This document shows positions 52,502 to 64,000 of a stretch of DNA of 64,000 nt, piece by piece. The position numbers were made by a program, and so were the translations under genes. Origin of the DNA: Mycobacteroides chelonae CCUG 47445 (lineage in GTDB: Bacteria > Actinomycetota > Actinomycetes > Mycobacteriales > Mycobacteriaceae); NCBI RefSeq assembly GCF_001632805.1, contig NZ_CP007220.1, forward strand, positions 4,154,001 to 4,218,000, given 5' to 3'. Below the pieces are notes generated by a model. The model saw nothing but the letters and a program-made list of their open reading frames with translations, was not told the origin of the DNA and searched no databases. Numbering within the stretch: the first letter of the stretch is position 1; the number at the start of each line of letters is the position of its first letter.

Positions 52502-55500
52502 CTAAAGCAATCCATGCAATCGCAAGTCGGTCGCATATTTGGCGATGATTGGCGCCGAGACTTGCGGAATGTCGTGACCGGAACCGATCTTGGCATCTCG
52601 CACCGCGGCCTGGAATCGGTCGGCCGGTGCCATGGACCCCCGCGAGGGATCCGGCGGCTGACCATCCCAGCCGTGATCCTGCAAGATTTTCAGCATCTGC
52701 AACACAGAGCCTTGGCGTTGATGATCCGGCAAAGCGTGCAGGCCGGCCTCGAAGCGCGCCACCCATTCACTGAAATCGCTGATGCGTTCAATCGGGTGGC
52801 CGGCCTCGATCAACCAATCGACGTACTCGTCGATTCCGATGCCGTCGTCATGTGGATTCATCACGTGATACGTCTCGAATCCGGTGACCGCTCCGGTAGA
52901 CGAGCCCGCCGGCTGTCCTCCCAGCGTCGTGATCGCCTCGGCAACGAATTCCACAGGAAGTCCGTCGAAGTGCGCCCGTTGACGATCGCCTTCGTCGGTC
53001 AGCCGGTAGACGGAATGTGGCGCAACACCGGTGGCGACAACGCTCAGCACCATTCGGGCGACCGTATCGGAGGCATTCACCTGGCCCGCGTAACTGGTGC
53101 CGACCATGATCATGCCCGAGCGGAACACCGTGACCGGCAAGCCAACCTGCTCGTGGGCCTCGCGGAGCAGCACCTCGCCCGCCCACTTGCTGTTGCCATA
53201 CCCGTTGGCGTAGCTCCCGTCGGAAGGACGAATGGCGCTGATGAGCCGGATATCGGCGTCCTCGACAAAGGTCGACTTCTCGATCTCGCGCCCGACGTCT
53301 GCCGTCGACACAAACGTGTACGGCTTGAGCTTCGAGGTCAACGCGAACCGGATCAGCTCCGCCGTGCCAACCACGTTGGGTCCGAACAACTCGCTGTAAG
53401 GCAGAACGCTATTGACCAGCGCCGCGGAATCGACGATCAGGTCGACGGTCCCGGACAGCCGTTGCCAGGTCTCGTCATCCAGACCGAGGCCAGGCTCGGC
53501 CTTGTCACCGGCAATTACCTGGAGACGGTCGGCGGCGAGCGCTTCGTAAACCCGGATGAGTTCGGCGTCTCCGCTGTCGAAGGTCTTGTCGAGACGACGT
53601 CGAGCATCTTCGTCAGACTTGGCACGCACGAGGCAAATCAGCGTGCCATCAACATCTTCCAGCTCCTTGAGCCATTGCAGCACGAGGTAGCGCCCCAGGA
53701 AACCGGTGGCCCCGGTCAGCAGCACCGTCCGCGGACGCGCGTTGGCACGGGGCAGTGCCGGAGCCGCCTGCAGCGTCGCCTCGTCGATGAACTTGTCCAA
53801 CGTGAGGTCGCTGGCCCGCACCTCCAAGGCGCCGGGTCCGTGTACGGATGCATAGGTCGGCCCACTGACTCCGGAGCTTGCGGCGCCGTCCAGATACACA
53901 CTGAGGCTGCGCACCGACGGTGACTCGAACAGAGTCCGCACCGCAAGCTGCGCATCGAGCGACGTGTTGATCGCGGCAACCACGCGCATCGCGGAGATCG
54001 AGTCGCCACCCAGATCAAAGAACGAATCGTCGGTCCCCACCCGCTCGACACCCAGCACCTGGGCGTAGATGCCGGCGACCGCCTCCTCAGTCGCATTGGC
54101 GGGCGCGCGGTAACGGGCCCTGTCGTCGTACTCAGGTATCGGAAGGGCACGCTTGTCGAGCTTGCCGTTGACGGTGAGTGGCAACGCCTCCAGCCGTACC
54201 ACCGCGGCCGGGACCATGTAGGGCGGCAGTCGCTTGGCCAAGGAGCTGCGTAGTTGGGCGGGCTCGCCGGCCCCGATGAAGTACCCGACCAGGCGCTTGT
54301 CTCCGGGGCGGTCCTCGCGGGCGATCACTGCCGCCTGCTCCACCCCGTCCAGGTCGGCCAGGGCGGCCTGGATCTCACCGAGCTCGATGCGGAAACCGCG
54401 AATCTTGACCTGCTCATCGGCGCGGCCCAGATACTGCAGTTGTCCGTCGTCTCCCCACGAGACCAGGTCCCCGGTGCGATACATGCGCGCCCCTGGCTCC
54501 CCGAACGGGCATGCCGTGAACCGCGATGCGGTCAGCGCCGCGCGGCCGACATAACCGATACCAACGCCAAGTCCGGCCACATACAATTCGCCGACCACAC
54601 CCGGCGGCACCGGACGCATCCACCGGTCCAGGACAAACAGCGCGGCGTCGGGCACCGGAACACCGATCGGCACCACGCCCGATCCGGCGATCAACTCGCC
54701 GAACGTGGCATAGATGGTGGTCTCGGTCGGGCCGTAGCCGTTGATCATCACCCGGCCGGGTGCCCACTTGTCCACCACTTCGGTGGGGCAGGCTTCGCCC
54801 GCGACAACCAATGTCATGTTGTCCAGACCCTCCGGGGACAACATTCCGACCGCCGAGGGGGTTTGGAACAGGACGGTGACCTTCTCCCGGATCAGCAGAT
54901 CGCGGAAATCGTCCGGGGACCGAACCACCGAATCCGGAACGATCACCAACCGGCCACCGTGCAGCAGTGCGCCAAAGATCTCCCACACGGTGATGTCGAA
55001 GACAAGCGACCCGGCCTGCGTCCACACCTCACCGGGCCCGGTGGGCATGTGAGTGAGCGGGAACTTAAGTGCTTGGGTCACATTGGAGTGCGCGATGGCC
55101 ACACCCTTGGGGACACCGGTCGTTCCCGACGTGTAAATCGTGTACGCGATGTCATCGGGTGCCGGGGTGAGCAGAGGCGTATGGCCGTAAATGGCGCCGG
55201 TGGGGTCGTCCTCGGCATCATCGAACTGGACGACGGAGACTCCGGATCCATCGAACCGTGCGCGTAGCTCGGCAGTCGTGACAGCCGCGACCGGCACGGC
55301 GTCGGACAGCATGAACTCCAATCGCGTATCCGGCACCGAGGGATCGATCGGCAGATAGGACGCTCCGGTCTTGAGAATCGCGAGGATCGCCACGATCGCG
55401 TCGTCGGAGCGGGGCATCAGGAGCGCCACCGACTCACCCGGACCGGCGCCGTAGATCGCCAGCAGATTCGCCAATCTCGTTGCGGCCTCGTCCAGCTCGC

Positions 55501-58500
55501 CGTAGGTGGTGGAGCGGCCCTCGAACGTCAGCGCCACCGCCTCCGGGGCACTATTGACCTGCTCGGCGAACGACTCCGGGATGGACAGCACCGGCTCCGG
55601 CCCCCGCGCCAGCACCTTGCGATTGCCCCAGCCGTCAAGCTGTTGGTGCTCACTGGTCTTCAGCACATCCAGCGACGAGAGCCGTTGCGAGGCATCGGCA
55701 ACCATCGACGTCAGCACCCGCTCGAACCGCTCGAATACGGCCTCGATTTGGGTCGCGTCGAACTTGTCGGTGTCGAATTCGACGCGAATTCCCAACTCGT
55801 GACCGGGTAACGCCATCACCGACAGCGGGTAGTGGTTGTACTCGCGCGTGACGAACTCGGTGATCGCCAACTCCTGCACACCCGTGAACGCGCTGGTGTC
55901 GATCGGATAGCTCTCGTACAGGAAGAGGGTGTCGAACAATTGCTCGTGGCCCGCGATGTGGTGAATCTCGTTGAGGGCCAGATGCTCATGCTCGATGGTG
56001 TCGTTGTGAGCACTCTGCAACTGCGCCAACAGCTCTGAGACTGTGGTGGTCGCGGTGGCGCGCGCCCGCACCGGCACCGTGTTGATGAGCAGACCCACGA
56101 TCGAGTCGGATCCGGCCAGCTCTGCGGGCCGGCCCGAAACCGCCGTACCGAATGCGACGTCGTGCTGTCCGGTCACCACCATGAGTAGTTGTGCCCAGGC
56201 GGCCTGCAACACCGTGCTGATCGTGGTGTGCTGCGACCGCGCGAGATCGGCGAGGGCCTGCGTGGTCTCGGCCGACACCCGATAGGACTCGATGCCTCTG
56301 GCACCCGGAGGCGCGGGCGGAGCGACGAGCGTGGGAGTGTCGAAGCCCTCCAGCACCGTGCCCCACGCCGAGCGTGCTGCGTCACGATCCTGTTCTGCCA
56401 GCCAGCTCACGAAATTGCGGTACGAGGACGGCGCCGGGAGCCGATGCCCGAAGTAGCTCGCGAAGATCTCCTGCAACAGGATTGGCAACGACCAGCCGTC
56501 GATGACGACGTGGTGGAACGTCAGCACGAACCGGTGCTTGTTCCCCTGAGTGCGAATCAGCGCCGCGCGCAACGTCGGTCGATCGGCAAGGTCGCAGACC
56601 GCGGCACGCTCAGCGGCGCAGAGCCGCTGAATCTCTTCGTCGGGAGTCAGATCGTCCCCGCGAAGGTCCAGGTATCGCCATGCGATGACCGGATCCGCAA
56701 GAATCACCTGTACCGGATCTCCGAACTGAGTGCAGAACCGGGCCGCCAGGTTGGGGTGACGGCGCACCACTGAGTGCACCGCGTCGCGGAGCCTGAGCTG
56801 GTCGACCAGACCGGTCACCGTGATGTCGAGCTGTACCGCATAGAAGTCGACTCCGGCTGCCTCGTCTTCCAGTACGCCGGCCGCACGGGCGAACGTGGTG
56901 TGGAAGAGCAGACCCTGCTGGATCGGTGTCAGCGGGAGCACGTCAACGATGTTGTGCTGCTCGTGCAGCTCATCGATCTGCTGTTGGCTCAACTGTGCGG
57001 GCGCGATATCGGACGGGGTCAATCCGCCGCCGCCGTTGCGGACATACGCGCAGATTCCGGCGAGTGCCTCGAACCACAGCTGACTCAGCCGCTGCACCTG
57101 AGGCTCGGTGACCGACGAGGGCGCCCATGTCCACCCGGCCCGCAGATGCGCGCCGGATTCGTCACCGAGTCCACCCTCCACGATTCCGGCATTGAGATCC
57201 ACCGTGTACATCAGCGGCATCGACACCGAGGACGCCACGCTGGTCGAGGTCAAGCTGTCCTCGTTGATCCGCCACAGGTCGTCCCCGAGATCCGCTGCCC
57301 CGGCACCGAGGCGCCCGAGGTAGTTGAACCCGATGACCGGCTCCGGCGCGGCCAGATCCACATCGCGGTTCAGGTAGCGCAGCAGTCCATAGGTCAACGG
57401 ATCGGGAAGTGCGCGCAGTTGTTCCTTGGCGCCCTTGACGATTGGCCCCAATTCGGCAGCTCCACCGGCAACTTCCTGCCAGGACAGACCCCGTACGCTC
57501 AACGCCACCGGGTACTTGGTGGTGAACCAGCCGACGGTACGCGACAGATCGACATCGTCTGCCAGCTCTTCGTGACGCCCATGACCCTCGACGCCGATGC
57601 CGACCGAAGCCACATTCGAATCCAGGAATTCGTTCCACGCCAGCCCGAATGCGATCAGCAGAATGTCTTGCACCCCAGCGTGAAACGCCGCCGGGACCTC
57701 ACTGAGCAACTCGCGGGTGGTCTCCGCGTCCAGCGATACCGACAACGTCTTGGCAGTGGCGTAGGTGTCCAGCTCGGGCAGCACGGCAGGTAATGGCGCG
57801 GGAACCGCGGTCACCTCTCGCCAGGTGTCGGCCGTTGCGAGCACCTCGGCGGAATGCGCGTGCTCGTTGAGCAGCGACGACCAGCGGGCGAACGAGGTCC
57901 CGCCGGTCGGCAACTCCACCGGTTGCCCGCCATGGTGCTGCGCCCAGGCGATGTTCAAGTCTTCCAAGAGAATTCGCCACGACACACCGTCAACGGCCAG
58001 GTGGTGAATCATCAGGGCCAGCTGCCGGGTCTCGGGGACCCAGACCGCACTCAGCTCAGCGCCCGTGGCCGGATTCAGCTGCGCGCGGGCCGCCACCAAC
58101 TCCGCATCCGACAAGGTCTCGGCGACACGCAGGCAATCACGCGCGTTCACCGCCCCCTTCTCCGGGACGGTCAGCGACCACACGTCGGTATCGGGGGCAT
58201 CGCTGTCCTCGGCACGCAACCGCAGAGTGGCATGCCGGTCCAGCAGCGCCTGCAGCACGACGACGACATCGTCCTCGGTCACCCCGGCCGGGGCCTGCAG
58301 CACGATCGTCTGATTGAACTGGTCGGTGGGACCTTGTACGCCGTGCAACCAGTGCATGATCGGCGTAGCCGACACCGGGCCGATGCCCTCGTCGACGACT
58401 CCGGACTGGCCGTCCGAGAGCACGGCCACCGCCGCTACCCCACTGACGGTCTGTTCGACGAAGATGTCGCGGGGCCGGCACACCACCCCGGCCGCCCGCG

Positions 58501-60232
58501 CCCGCGACACCACCTGCATCGACAGGATGCTGTCGCCACCGAGATCGAAGAACGACTCGTCGACGCCCACGCGATCGACTCCGAGAACCTGGGCGTAGAT
58601 ATCGGCCAAGATCTTCTCGACAGGTCCGGTCGGTGCACGGTAATCCGTACCGACACTGCGGTATTCGGGTGCGGGAAGAGCACGCTTGTCCAGCTTGCCG
58701 TTCACCGTCAGGGGCAGCGTCTCCAGCACCACCACTGCGGCCGGAACCATGTACGCCGGGAGCCTTTCGGCCAGTGCGGTGCGAGCCTCGACCGGGTCGG
58801 CGCTCCCCATGATGTAGCCGACAAGGCGCTTGTCGCCGGGACGGTCCTCGCGGGCGATCACCACCGCCTGCTCGACTCCATCCAGGCGGGCCAGTGCCGC
58901 CTGAATCTCACCAAGCTCGATGCGATACCCGCGGATCTTCACCTGCTCATCGGCGCGGCCCAGATACTGCAGCTGGCCGTCCTCACCCCACTGCACCAAA
59001 TCTCCGGTGCGATACATCCGCGAGCCCGGCCCACCGAATGGGCAGGCGAGGAACCGCGATGCGGTCAGTCCGGAGCGATGCGCGTAGCCGGGCGCGACGC
59101 CGTTGCCTGCGACGTAAAGTTCACCGACCACCCCCTCCGGCGCGGGCCGCAGCCACTTGTCCAACACGAACAGCGCCGCCCCGGGCACCGGCGAACCGAT
59201 CGGTGCCACATCCGAACCCGGCCTCAGCGGTCCACTCATCGCCGCGTAGATCGTGGCCTCGGTCGGGCCATAGGCGTTGATCATCGTTCGTCCGCTGGTG
59301 GCCCATCGATCCACCAGTTCGGTCGGGCAGGCTTCACCGGCGACGATGAGCGTCGTCGACTCCAACCGCTCAGGCGACAACATCCCTGCGGCCGAAGGTG
59401 TCTGGCACAGGACGCTGACCTTCTCGCTGATCAACAGCTCGTGCAGCTCATCCGGTGAGGACGCGATCGATTCCGGGACTACCACCAGGCGGCCGCCGTG
59501 CAGTAGCGCACCCCAGATCTCCCACACCGAAACGTCGAAGACCAATGAATGCCATTGCGACCACACCTGGCCGGGTCCGGCCGGTAGATCGGCGCGCACC
59601 GCGTCTACCAACTGGGTGACGTTGTGGTGGGTGACCGCAACCGCTTTGGGAACCCCAGTCGTGCCCGAGGTATAGGTCATGTACGCGAGGTCATCGGGCT
59701 CCGGGGCGGGGAGCGCGGAACTCGGCTGACCGTCGATCAAGGGATCGTCGATCTCAGTGACCCGTACATCGAGTCCATCGAATCGCGAGTTCAAGTCGGC
59801 CGTGGTGAGAACCGCAACCGGTTCGGCATCCGACACCATGAACTTGATGCGCTCGTCGGGATGGGCAGGGTCGATGGGCAGATAGGCAGCACCCGTCTTC
59901 AGCACCGCCAACAGCCCGATGATCGCCTCGCCCGAGCGCGGAACCAGTAGCCCCACAACCTCTCCCGGGCCGGCTCCATTGCCCGCCAACAGATGGGCAA
60001 TGCGGTTGGTGACCTGATCCAGATCGCGATAGGTCCAGGACCTGTCCCCGCACACCAGCGCGACGGTCTCCGGCGCGCGCTCCACCTGGACAGCGAACAG
60101 CACCGGGATCGCGACGGGTTCGGCGGTGGGCTCGGTGAGCACCGCGCGGTTACCCCATTCGTCGAGTCGGTCGTGATCGTCGTCGTCGAGAAGATCCATC
60201 GACAACAAAGTCCGGGTGGGATCGGCGCTCAT
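52502..60232 (-). CDS. mps2: Glycopeptidolipid peptide synthetase Mps2 (modules 3-4 with reductase)
   Basis: This 2576 aa NRPS builds the last residues of the GPL peptide. Domain order by residue: A (about 30-520, TSGTTG near 184), T (DLGGDSI near 562), E (HHLAVDG near 741), C (HHVVIDG near 1239), A (TSGTTG near 1699), T (DLGGDSI near 2077), thioester reductase (GATGFLG near 2172, YGNSK near 2344). A-T-E fits D-Ala and C-A-T-R fits L-Ala released as alaninol. It starts within a C-A linker, since the C domain for the first A lies at the end of Mps1. The ATG overlaps the mps1 stop (ATGA). Confidence 0.94.
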   Translation of the reverse strand: MSADPTRTLLSMDLLDDDDHDRLDEWGNRAVLTEPTAEPVAIPVLFAVQVERAPETVALVCGDRSWTYRDLDQVTNRIAHLLAGNGAGPGEVVGLLVPRSGEAIIGLLAVLKTGAAYLPIDPAHPDERIKFMVSDAEPVAVLTTADLNSRFDGLDVRVTEIDDPLIDGQPSSALPAPEPDDLAYMTYTSGTTGVPKAVAVTHHNVTQLVDAVRADLPAGPGQVWSQWHSLVFDVSVWEIWGALLHGGRLVVVPESIASSPDELHELLISEKVSVLCQTPSAAGMLSPERLESTTLIVAGEACPTELVDRWATSGRTMINAYGPTEATIYAAMSGPLRPGSDVAPIGSPVPGAALFVLDKWLRPAPEGVVGELYVAGNGVAPGYAHRSGLTASRFLACPFGGPGSRMYRTGDLVQWGEDGQLQYLGRADEQVKIRGYRIELGEIQAALARLDGVEQAVVIAREDRPGDKRLVGYIMGSADPVEARTALAERLPAYMVPAAVVVLETLPLTVNGKLDKRALPAPEYRSVGTDYRAPTGPVEKILADIYAQVLGVDRVGVDESFFDLGGDSILSMQVVSRARAAGVVCRPRDIFVEQTVSGVAAVAVLSDGQSGVVDEGIGPVSATPIMHWLHGVQGPTDQFNQTIVLQAPAGVTEDDVVVVLQALLDRHATLRLRAEDSDAPDTDVWSLTVPEKGAVNARDCLRVAETLSDAELVAARAQLNPATGAELSAVWVPETRQLALMIHHLAVDGVSWRILLEDLNIAWAQHHGGQPVELPTGGTSFARWSSLLNEHAHSAEVLATADTWREVTAVPAPLPAVLPELDTYATAKTLSVSLDAETTRELLSEVPAAFHAGVQDILLIAFGLAWNEFLDSNVASVGIGVEGHGRHEELADDVDLSRTVGWFTTKYPVALSVRGLSWQEVAGGAAELGPIVKGAKEQLRALPDPLTYGLLRYLNRDVDLAAPEPVIGFNYLGRLGAGAADLGDDLWRINEDSLTSTSVASSVSMPLMYTVDLNAGIVEGGLGDESGAHLRAGWTWAPSSVTEPQVQRLSQLWFEALAGICAYVRNGGGGLTPSDIAPAQLSQQQIDELHEQHNIVDVLPLTPIQQGLLFHTTFARAAGVLEDEAAGVDFYAVQLDITVTGLVDQLRLRDAVHSVVRRHPNLAARFCTQFGDPVQVILADPVIAWRYLDLRGDDLTPDEEIQRLCAAERAAVCDLADRPTLRAALIRTQGNKHRFVLTFHHVVIDGWSLPILLQEIFASYFGHRLPAPSSYRNFVSWLAEQDRDAARSAWGTVLEGFDTPTLVAPPAPPGARGIESYRVSAETTQALADLARSQHTTISTVLQAAWAQLLMVVTGQHDVAFGTAVSGRPAELAGSDSIVGLLINTVPVRARATATTTVSELLAQLQSAHNDTIEHEHLALNEIHHIAGHEQLFDTLFLYESYPIDTSAFTGVQELAITEFVTREYNHYPLSVMALPGHELGIRVEFDTDKFDATQIEAVFERFERVLTSMVADASQRLSSLDVLKTSEHQQLDGWGNRKVLARGPEPVLSIPESFAEQVNSAPEAVALTFEGRSTTYGELDEAATRLANLLAIYGAGPGESVALLMPRSDDAIVAILAILKTGASYLPIDPSVPDTRLEFMLSDAVPVAAVTTAELRARFDGSGVSVVQFDDAEDDPTGAIYGHTPLLTPAPDDIAYTIYTSGTTGVPKGVAIAHSNVTQALKFPLTHMPTGPGEVWTQAGSLVFDITVWEIFGALLHGGRLVIVPDSVVRSPDDFRDLLIREKVTVLFQTPSAVGMLSPEGLDNMTLVVAGEACPTEVVDKWAPGRVMINGYGPTETTIYATFGELIAGSGVVPIGVPVPDAALFVLDRWMRPVPPGVVGELYVAGLGVGIGYVGRAALTASRFTACPFGEPGARMYRTGDLVSWGDDGQLQYLGRADEQVKIRGFRIELGEIQAALADLDGVEQAAVIAREDRPGDKRLVGYFIGAGEPAQLRSSLAKRLPPYMVPAAVVRLEALPLTVNGKLDKRALPIPEYDDRARYRAPANATEEAVAGIYAQVLGVERVGTDDSFFDLGGDSISAMRVVAAINTSLDAQLAVRTLFESPSVRSLSVYLDGAASSGVSGPTYASVHGPGALEVRASDLTLDKFIDEATLQAAPALPRANARPRTVLLTGATGFLGRYLVLQWLKELEDVDGTLICLVRAKSDEDARRRLDKTFDSGDAELIRVYEALAADRLQVIAGDKAEPGLGLDDETWQRLSGTVDLIVDSAALVNSVLPYSELFGPNVVGTAELIRFALTSKLKPYTFVSTADVGREIEKSTFVEDADIRLISAIRPSDGSYANGYGNSKWAGEVLLREAHEQVGLPVTVFRSGMIMVGTSYAGQVNASDTVARMVLSVVATGVAPHSVYRLTDEGDRQRAHFDGLPVEFVAEAITTLGGQPAGSSTGAVTGFETYHVMNPHDDGIGIDEYVDWLIEAGHPIERISDFSEWVARFEAGLHALPDHQRQGSVLQMLKILQDHGWDGQPPDPSRGSMAPADRFQAAVRDAKIGSGHDIPQVSAPIIAKYATDLRLHGLL

Positions 60233-63200
60233 GCGGGCTCCTTCTTGTTCCCTTTGACATCGGATGTCATGGCCTCCAGCACACGCTGGAACCTCTTGAC
60301 CAACTTTCCAATTCGGACGGCGTTGAAGACGTCAGTGTCAAATTCGACGCGGAGTCCCAGCTCGTGGCCCGGTGTGGCTTGCACCGCGAGCGGGTAGTGG
60401 TTGTACTCACGATTACTGAACCCGGTGATGGACAACTCGTGCACACGCGATAGTGCAGCCGTGTCGATCGGGTAGTTCTCGTAAACGAACATGGTGTCGA
60501 ACAGCTGATCGTGTCCGACGGCATGGTGAATCTCGTTGAGCGCCAGATGCTGATGTTCCAGCGTGTCTCCGTAGGCGCCCTGCAGTTGGTTCAACAGGTC
60601 GGCGATGGTGGTGGTCGGCGTGATGGTCGCGCGGACCGGCACGGTGTTGATCAACAATCCGACCATCGATTCGGCGCCGACGAGGTCGCTGGGCCTGCCG
60701 GACACCGCAGTACCGAACGCGACATCGTTTTGGCCCGTGAGCCACATCAGCAGCTGAGCCCATGCGGCCTGCAACACCGTACTGACCGTGGTGCGGCAGG
60801 AGCGTGCGAGCTCACCGAGTGCCTGCGTGGTCTCGGCGGACACCTCGAAGGACTCCACCCCACGCCGACCCAGCACTATTCGGCCGGGCGGACCGACAAG
60901 TGTCGGGGTCTCGAAACCTTCGAACACGTCACGCCAGGCCGACCGCGCGCTGCTGTTGTCTTGTGCGGCCAGCCAGGTGACGAACCGGCGGTACGACACC
61001 GGCGCCGGAAGCCGCTCGCCGAAGTAACTGGCGAAGATCTCTTGCAGCAGGATCGGCTTGGACCACCCATCGAGCACGATGTGGTGATTGGTCAGCACAA
61101 ACCGGTACTGGTCCTCCCCGGTTCGGGCCAGTGCGGCCCGGAAGGCCGGTTGTCCGGCGAGGTCGCAGACCGCTGCCCGCTCTGCGGCGGAGAGCCGGTC
61201 GACCTGTTGCTCGACGTCCAGGCCACCGTCCGCGTCGAACTCGATGTATTGCCACGCGAGTTCGGGAGCAGCGGGAATGAGCTGTATCGGTTCGCCGAAT
61301 TCCTCGTAGAAGGTGGCAACAACGTTCGGGCGCCGCGTGATAGCGGTGTGCACGGCCTCCTGGAGCCGCTTCGGATCGAGCGGGCCGCTCAGGGCGACAT
61401 CGAGCTGCACCGCGTACAGATCGTCACTGCCGTCCATCGCTTCCGGTGCCAGATTGGAGTGGAACAACAGTCCCTGCTGCAGCGGCGTCAGTGGCAGCAC
61501 ATCGGCGATCTGATACTGCTCGTGCAGCTGGTCGATCTGTGACTGACTCAGTCGCGCCGGAGCGACATCGGACGGAGTCAGTCCGCCACCACCGGAACGC
61601 ACATGCGAGCAGATCCCGGCCAACGCGTCGAACCAGAGCCGGCTGATCCGGTCAACCTGGTCGTGACTCAACGCCGAAAGCGCCCACGTCCACGTCGCGT
61701 GCAGGCGACCCGAGTCGGGCCCAGCACCTTCCATCACGCCGGCATTGAGTTCGACGGTGTGCCCCAACGGAGTCGGGACGGACGTCGCCGCAGCCGTGAT
61801 CGACACCCCATCCGGGTCTATCCGCCAGAGGTCCTCGGAGAGATCCGCACCACCGGCGCCAAGGCGGCCCAGGTAGTTGAACCCGATAGCCGGGTCCGGT
61901 CCCCCGACACCGGCGTCGGGGTTCAGATACCGCAAGAGTCCGTAGGTCAGTCCGTCGGGCAACGCACGCAGTTGTTCCTTGGCGTCCTTGATGATTGGGG
62001 CCAGTGCCGAGTTACCGGCCACCACGTGTGCCCAGGACAGCTCACCCACTGCCAACGAGACCGGGTACTTACTGGTGAACCAGCCGACGGTGCGGGACAG
62101 ATCCGCATCGCCTGCGAACTCTTCCTGCCGACCGTGGCCCTCGACGTCGATGCCGATCGGGGCTCCGTTCGAGCCGAGGAACTCGTTCCATGCCAGGGCG
62201 AAAGCGATCAACAGGATGTCCTGGACCCCGGCGTGGTACGCCGCGGGCACCTCTCCCAGCAGTTCCCTGGTGAGATCGGCGTCCAGCGATACCGACAACT
62301 GTCCCGCGCTGGCATAGGTATCCATCGTGGGATGCGCCGCCGGCAACGCGGCCGGAATCGCCTCTACCTGGCGCCAGGCGTCGGCCAACGCCACCACGTC
62401 GGCGGCGCGTGCGTGCTGGTCGAGCAGTGTCGCCCACCGGGCAAATGATGTTCCTCCCGGCGGCAGTTCCACCGGCTGTCCGCCGTGATGCTGTGCCCAA
62501 CCAATGTTGAGGTCTTCCAACAAGATGCGCCATGACACCGCATCCACCGCCAGGTGGTGAACGATGAGGACCAGCCGACTGCTGCCGCGCTCCCACAGTG
62601 CACTCAGCATCGAACCGCTGGCAGGGTTCAGCCGCGACCGCGCCTGACGCAGCGCCTCGTCGGTAAGAACGTCCACGGCGAGCAGGCACTCGCGTGCGTC
62701 TACCGTCCCTGTCTCCGGAACCAGGAGCGACCATTCGCCATCGCTGTCTTCGGCGCGAAGCCTCAAGGTGGCGTGTCGATCCAACAGGGCTTGCAGCACG
62801 GTGACCACGTCGTCGTCGGCCACTCCTTCGGGGGCCTGCAGCACCACGGTCTGGTTGAACTCGTCGACCTTGCCGCCGAGCCCATGCAGCCAGCGGATGA
62901 TCGGCGTGGCCACGACCGGACCTGTGCCCGCGTCGACAACAGCCGTCTCGCCATCGGCGAACACTGCGACCTGAGCCAGCCGCGATACGGTCTGCTCGAC
63001 GAAGATGTCACGCGGCCGCAGCAGCAGACCGGCGGCGCGCGCACGGGCAACCACCTGCATCGACGAAATGCTGTCTCCGCCAAGGTCGAAGAATGAATCG
63101 TCGACGCCGATCTGTTCGACACCGAGCACTTGCGCATAGATGCCGGCCAGGATCTCCTCGACAGCATCCTCGGGAGCCCGATAGTGGTCGGCGTCCTGAT

Positions 63201-64000
63201 ACTCCGGCGCCGGTAGCGCCCGAGTGTCGAGCTTGCCGTTGACTGTCAACGGCATGGCGCCCAGGACCACGACGGCCGCCGGAACCATGTAGGCGGGCAG
63301 TCGCTCGGCCAGCACCGCGCGCACCGCAGCGGGATCCAGGGTCCCCTTGGTTGATTCGGTGATGTAACCCACCAGCCGCTTATCGCCAGGGCGGTCCTCG
63401 CGCGCGATCACCGCTGCCTGATCTACGCCTTCCACACGGGCCAGTGCCGCGTGTACCTCACCCAGTTCGATGCGGTACCCACGGATCTTCACCTGCTTGT
63501 CGGCGCGTCCCACATACCGCAGCTGACCGTCTTCGCCCCACTGCACCAGGTCGCCGGTGCGGTACATCCGCGAGCCGGGCGCCCCGAACGGGCATGCGAC
63601 GAAACGTGTTGTCGTCAGGTCCGAACGCCCCAGGTATCCACTCGCCTGGCCGGACCCTGCCACGTACAGCTCACCGACCACGCCCACCGGTACCTGCCGG
63701 AGCCAGCCATCCAGCACGAAGAAGGCCAGATGCTCCAGCGGCACGCCGATCGGGCTGCTGGTGCTATCGACGTCTCCGCTCCCGATCTCGCGGAACGATG
63801 CGTGCACCGTCGTCTCGGTGATGCCGTACATGTTGATCATCCGCGGAAGCCCCGGATGACTGTCAAACCAGGGTGAAAGACGCTGCGGTTCAAGTGCCTC
63901 GCCGCCGAAGACCACCGTCTGCAGCTTGAGCTGCTGTCCCACCTCGGGTTGCATCGCATCGGCGGTCTGCAACGCGTAGAAGGCCGAAGGAGTTTGACTC
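60229..64000 (-). CDS. mps1: Glycopeptidolipid peptide synthetase Mps1, C-terminal part (cut by window edge)
   Basis: This is the 3' part of a larger NRPS gene; the frame stays open to the window edge (the first visible residues are [18 protein letters not shown]). Visible order: end of an A domain, T (63050-63110, DLGGDSI), E (about 61600-62900, HHLAVDA) and a complete C domain (about 60300-61560, HHIVLDGW) followed by a short basic tail (KGNKKEPA). The visible A-domain pocket residues (V, G, M, V, H) resemble the threonine signature, matching D-alloThr of the GPL core. The final C domain must accept the residue from the Mps2 first A domain. Confidence 0.9.
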   Translation of the reverse strand, partial: SQTPSAFYALQTADAMQPEVGQQLKLQTVVFGGEALEPQRLSPWFDSHPGLPRMINMYGITETTVHASFREIGSGDVDSTSSPIGVPLEHLAFFVLDGWLRQVPVGVVGELYVAGSGQASGYLGRSDLTTTRFVACPFGAPGSRMYRTGDLVQWGEDGQLRYVGRADKQVKIRGYRIELGEVHAALARVEGVDQAAVIAREDRPGDKRLVGYITESTKGTLDPAAVRAVLAERLPAYMVPAAVVVLGAMPLTVNGKLDTRALPAPEYQDADHYRAPEDAVEEILAGIYAQVLGVEQIGVDDSFFDLGGDSISSMQVVARARAAGLLLRPRDIFVEQTVSRLAQVAVFADGETAVVDAGTGPVVATPIIRWLHGLGGKVDEFNQTVVLQAPEGVADDDVVTVLQALLDRHATLRLRAEDSDGEWSLLVPETGTVDARECLLAVDVLTDEALRQARSRLNPASGSMLSALWERGSSRLVLIVHHLAVDAVSWRILLEDLNIGWAQHHGGQPVELPPGGTSFARWATLLDQHARAADVVALADAWRQVEAIPAALPAAHPTMDTYASAGQLSVSLDADLTRELLGEVPAAYHAGVQDILLIAFALAWNEFLGSNGAPIGIDVEGHGRQEEFAGDADLSRTVGWFTSKYPVSLAVGELSWAHVVAGNSALAPIIKDAKEQLRALPDGLTYGLLRYLNPDAGVGGPDPAIGFNYLGRLGAGGADLSEDLWRIDPDGVSITAAATSVPTPLGHTVELNAGVMEGAGPDSGRLHATWTWALSALSHDQVDRISRLWFDALAGICSHVRSGGGGLTPSDVAPARLSQSQIDQLHEQYQIADVLPLTPLQQGLLFHSNLAPEAMDGSDDLYAVQLDVALSGPLDPKRLQEAVHTAITRRPNVVATFYEEFGEPIQLIPAAPELAWQYIEFDADGGLDVEQQVDRLSAAERAAVCDLAGQPAFRAALARTGEDQYRFVLTNHHIVLDGWSKPILLQEIFASYFGERLPAPVSYRRFVTWLAAQDNSSARSAWRDVFEGFETPTLVGPPGRIVLGRRGVESFEVSAETTQALGELARSCRTTVSTVLQAAWAQLLMWLTGQNDVAFGTAVSGRPSDLVGAESMVGLLINTVPVRATITPTTTIADLLNQLQGAYGDTLEHQHLALNEIHHAVGHDQLFDTMFVYENYPIDTAALSRVHELSITGFSNREYNHYPLAVQATPGHELGLRVEFDTDVFNAVRIGKLVKRFQRVLEAMTSDVKGNKKEPA

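Noticed and set aside
57854..59458. 534-codon frame antisense to mps2
   Set aside because: It lies opposite the NRPS domains, whose motifs are intact; its composition is Arg/Gln/His-rich.
54290..63420. Long near-identical repeats (for example around 54290, 58830 and 63375) as mobile or duplicated DNA
   Set aside because: They encode the same conserved A-domain core motifs of successive NRPS modules, so they reflect module homology and possible gene conversion, not a mobile element.

Overview
The window is high-GC actinobacterial chromosome from a rapidly growing mycobacterium. The best match is the Mycobacterium (Mycobacteroides) abscessus-chelonae group. Three things point there: senX3-regX3, gpm1, mshA, murB, hbhA, fadB2 and aceA appear in the order of the M. 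tuberculosis Rv0466-Rv0491 segment (inverted here); mycolic acid and mycothiol genes are present; and one end carries a glycopeptidolipid (GPL) synthetase locus (mps1, mps2, gap), which M. tuberculosis lacks. Species rank cannot be fixed from this sequence. I saw no tRNA, rRNA, CRISPR array, IS element or phage.

Layout. 1-3 kb: phosphate-responsive two-component system (regX3, senX3) and phosphoglycerate mutase. 3-12.8 kb: a minus-strand lipid-modification island that M. tuberculosis lacks between gpm1 and mshA. It holds a PapA-like acyltransferase, a Baeyer-Villiger-like monooxygenase, a ferritin-like diiron protein, a degenerate flavoprotein fused to an esterase, an SDR, a flavin-binding protein and an acyl-CoA ligase. 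12.9-22.5 kb: ybjN, mshA, an SRPBCC protein, a ROK-type regulator with a divergent SDR, an L,D-transpeptidase lipoprotein, an HxlR/MFS pair and murB. 22.5-29.3 kb: two DUF2505 proteins, then a five-gene cluster around a caspase-like CHAT protein and a TPR-like partner. 29.4-36.8 kb: an LpqH-type lipoprotein, methyltransferase, nitrilase, DUF2993 protein, deoC, a PEP-mutase-like enzyme, an Rpf-like muralytic factor, hbhA and its XRE regulator.

36.8-46.7 kb: DUF445 protein, TetR, PPK2, a mycolic acid methyltransferase, and a TetR-controlled operon made of an APC permease, two DUF1989 proteins and a carboxyltransferase that lacks the biotin modules of urea carboxylase. 46.9-50.3 kb: fadB2, aceA and an acyl-ACP thioesterase. 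50.5-52.3 kb: a CPBP protease and the GPL membrane protein gap. 52.5-64 kb: mps2 complete and the 3' part of mps1. Together the NRPS domains fit the GPL core D-Phe-D-alloThr-D-Ala-L-alaninol, released by a terminal reductase.

Recurring features. Many genes appear to be leaderless: a TAnnnT box ends 6-8 nt before the start codon. In two cases the -10 box reuses the stop codon of the gene upstream, and murB and its divergent neighbour appear to share a single TA between opposing -10 boxes. The most interesting candidates for undescribed biology are the CHAT/TPR cluster (23.5-29.3 kb), the carboxyltransferase-only DUF1989 operon (40.8-46.7 kb), the 16-bp iterons before the PapA-like gene, and the eroded flavoprotein-esterase fusion.
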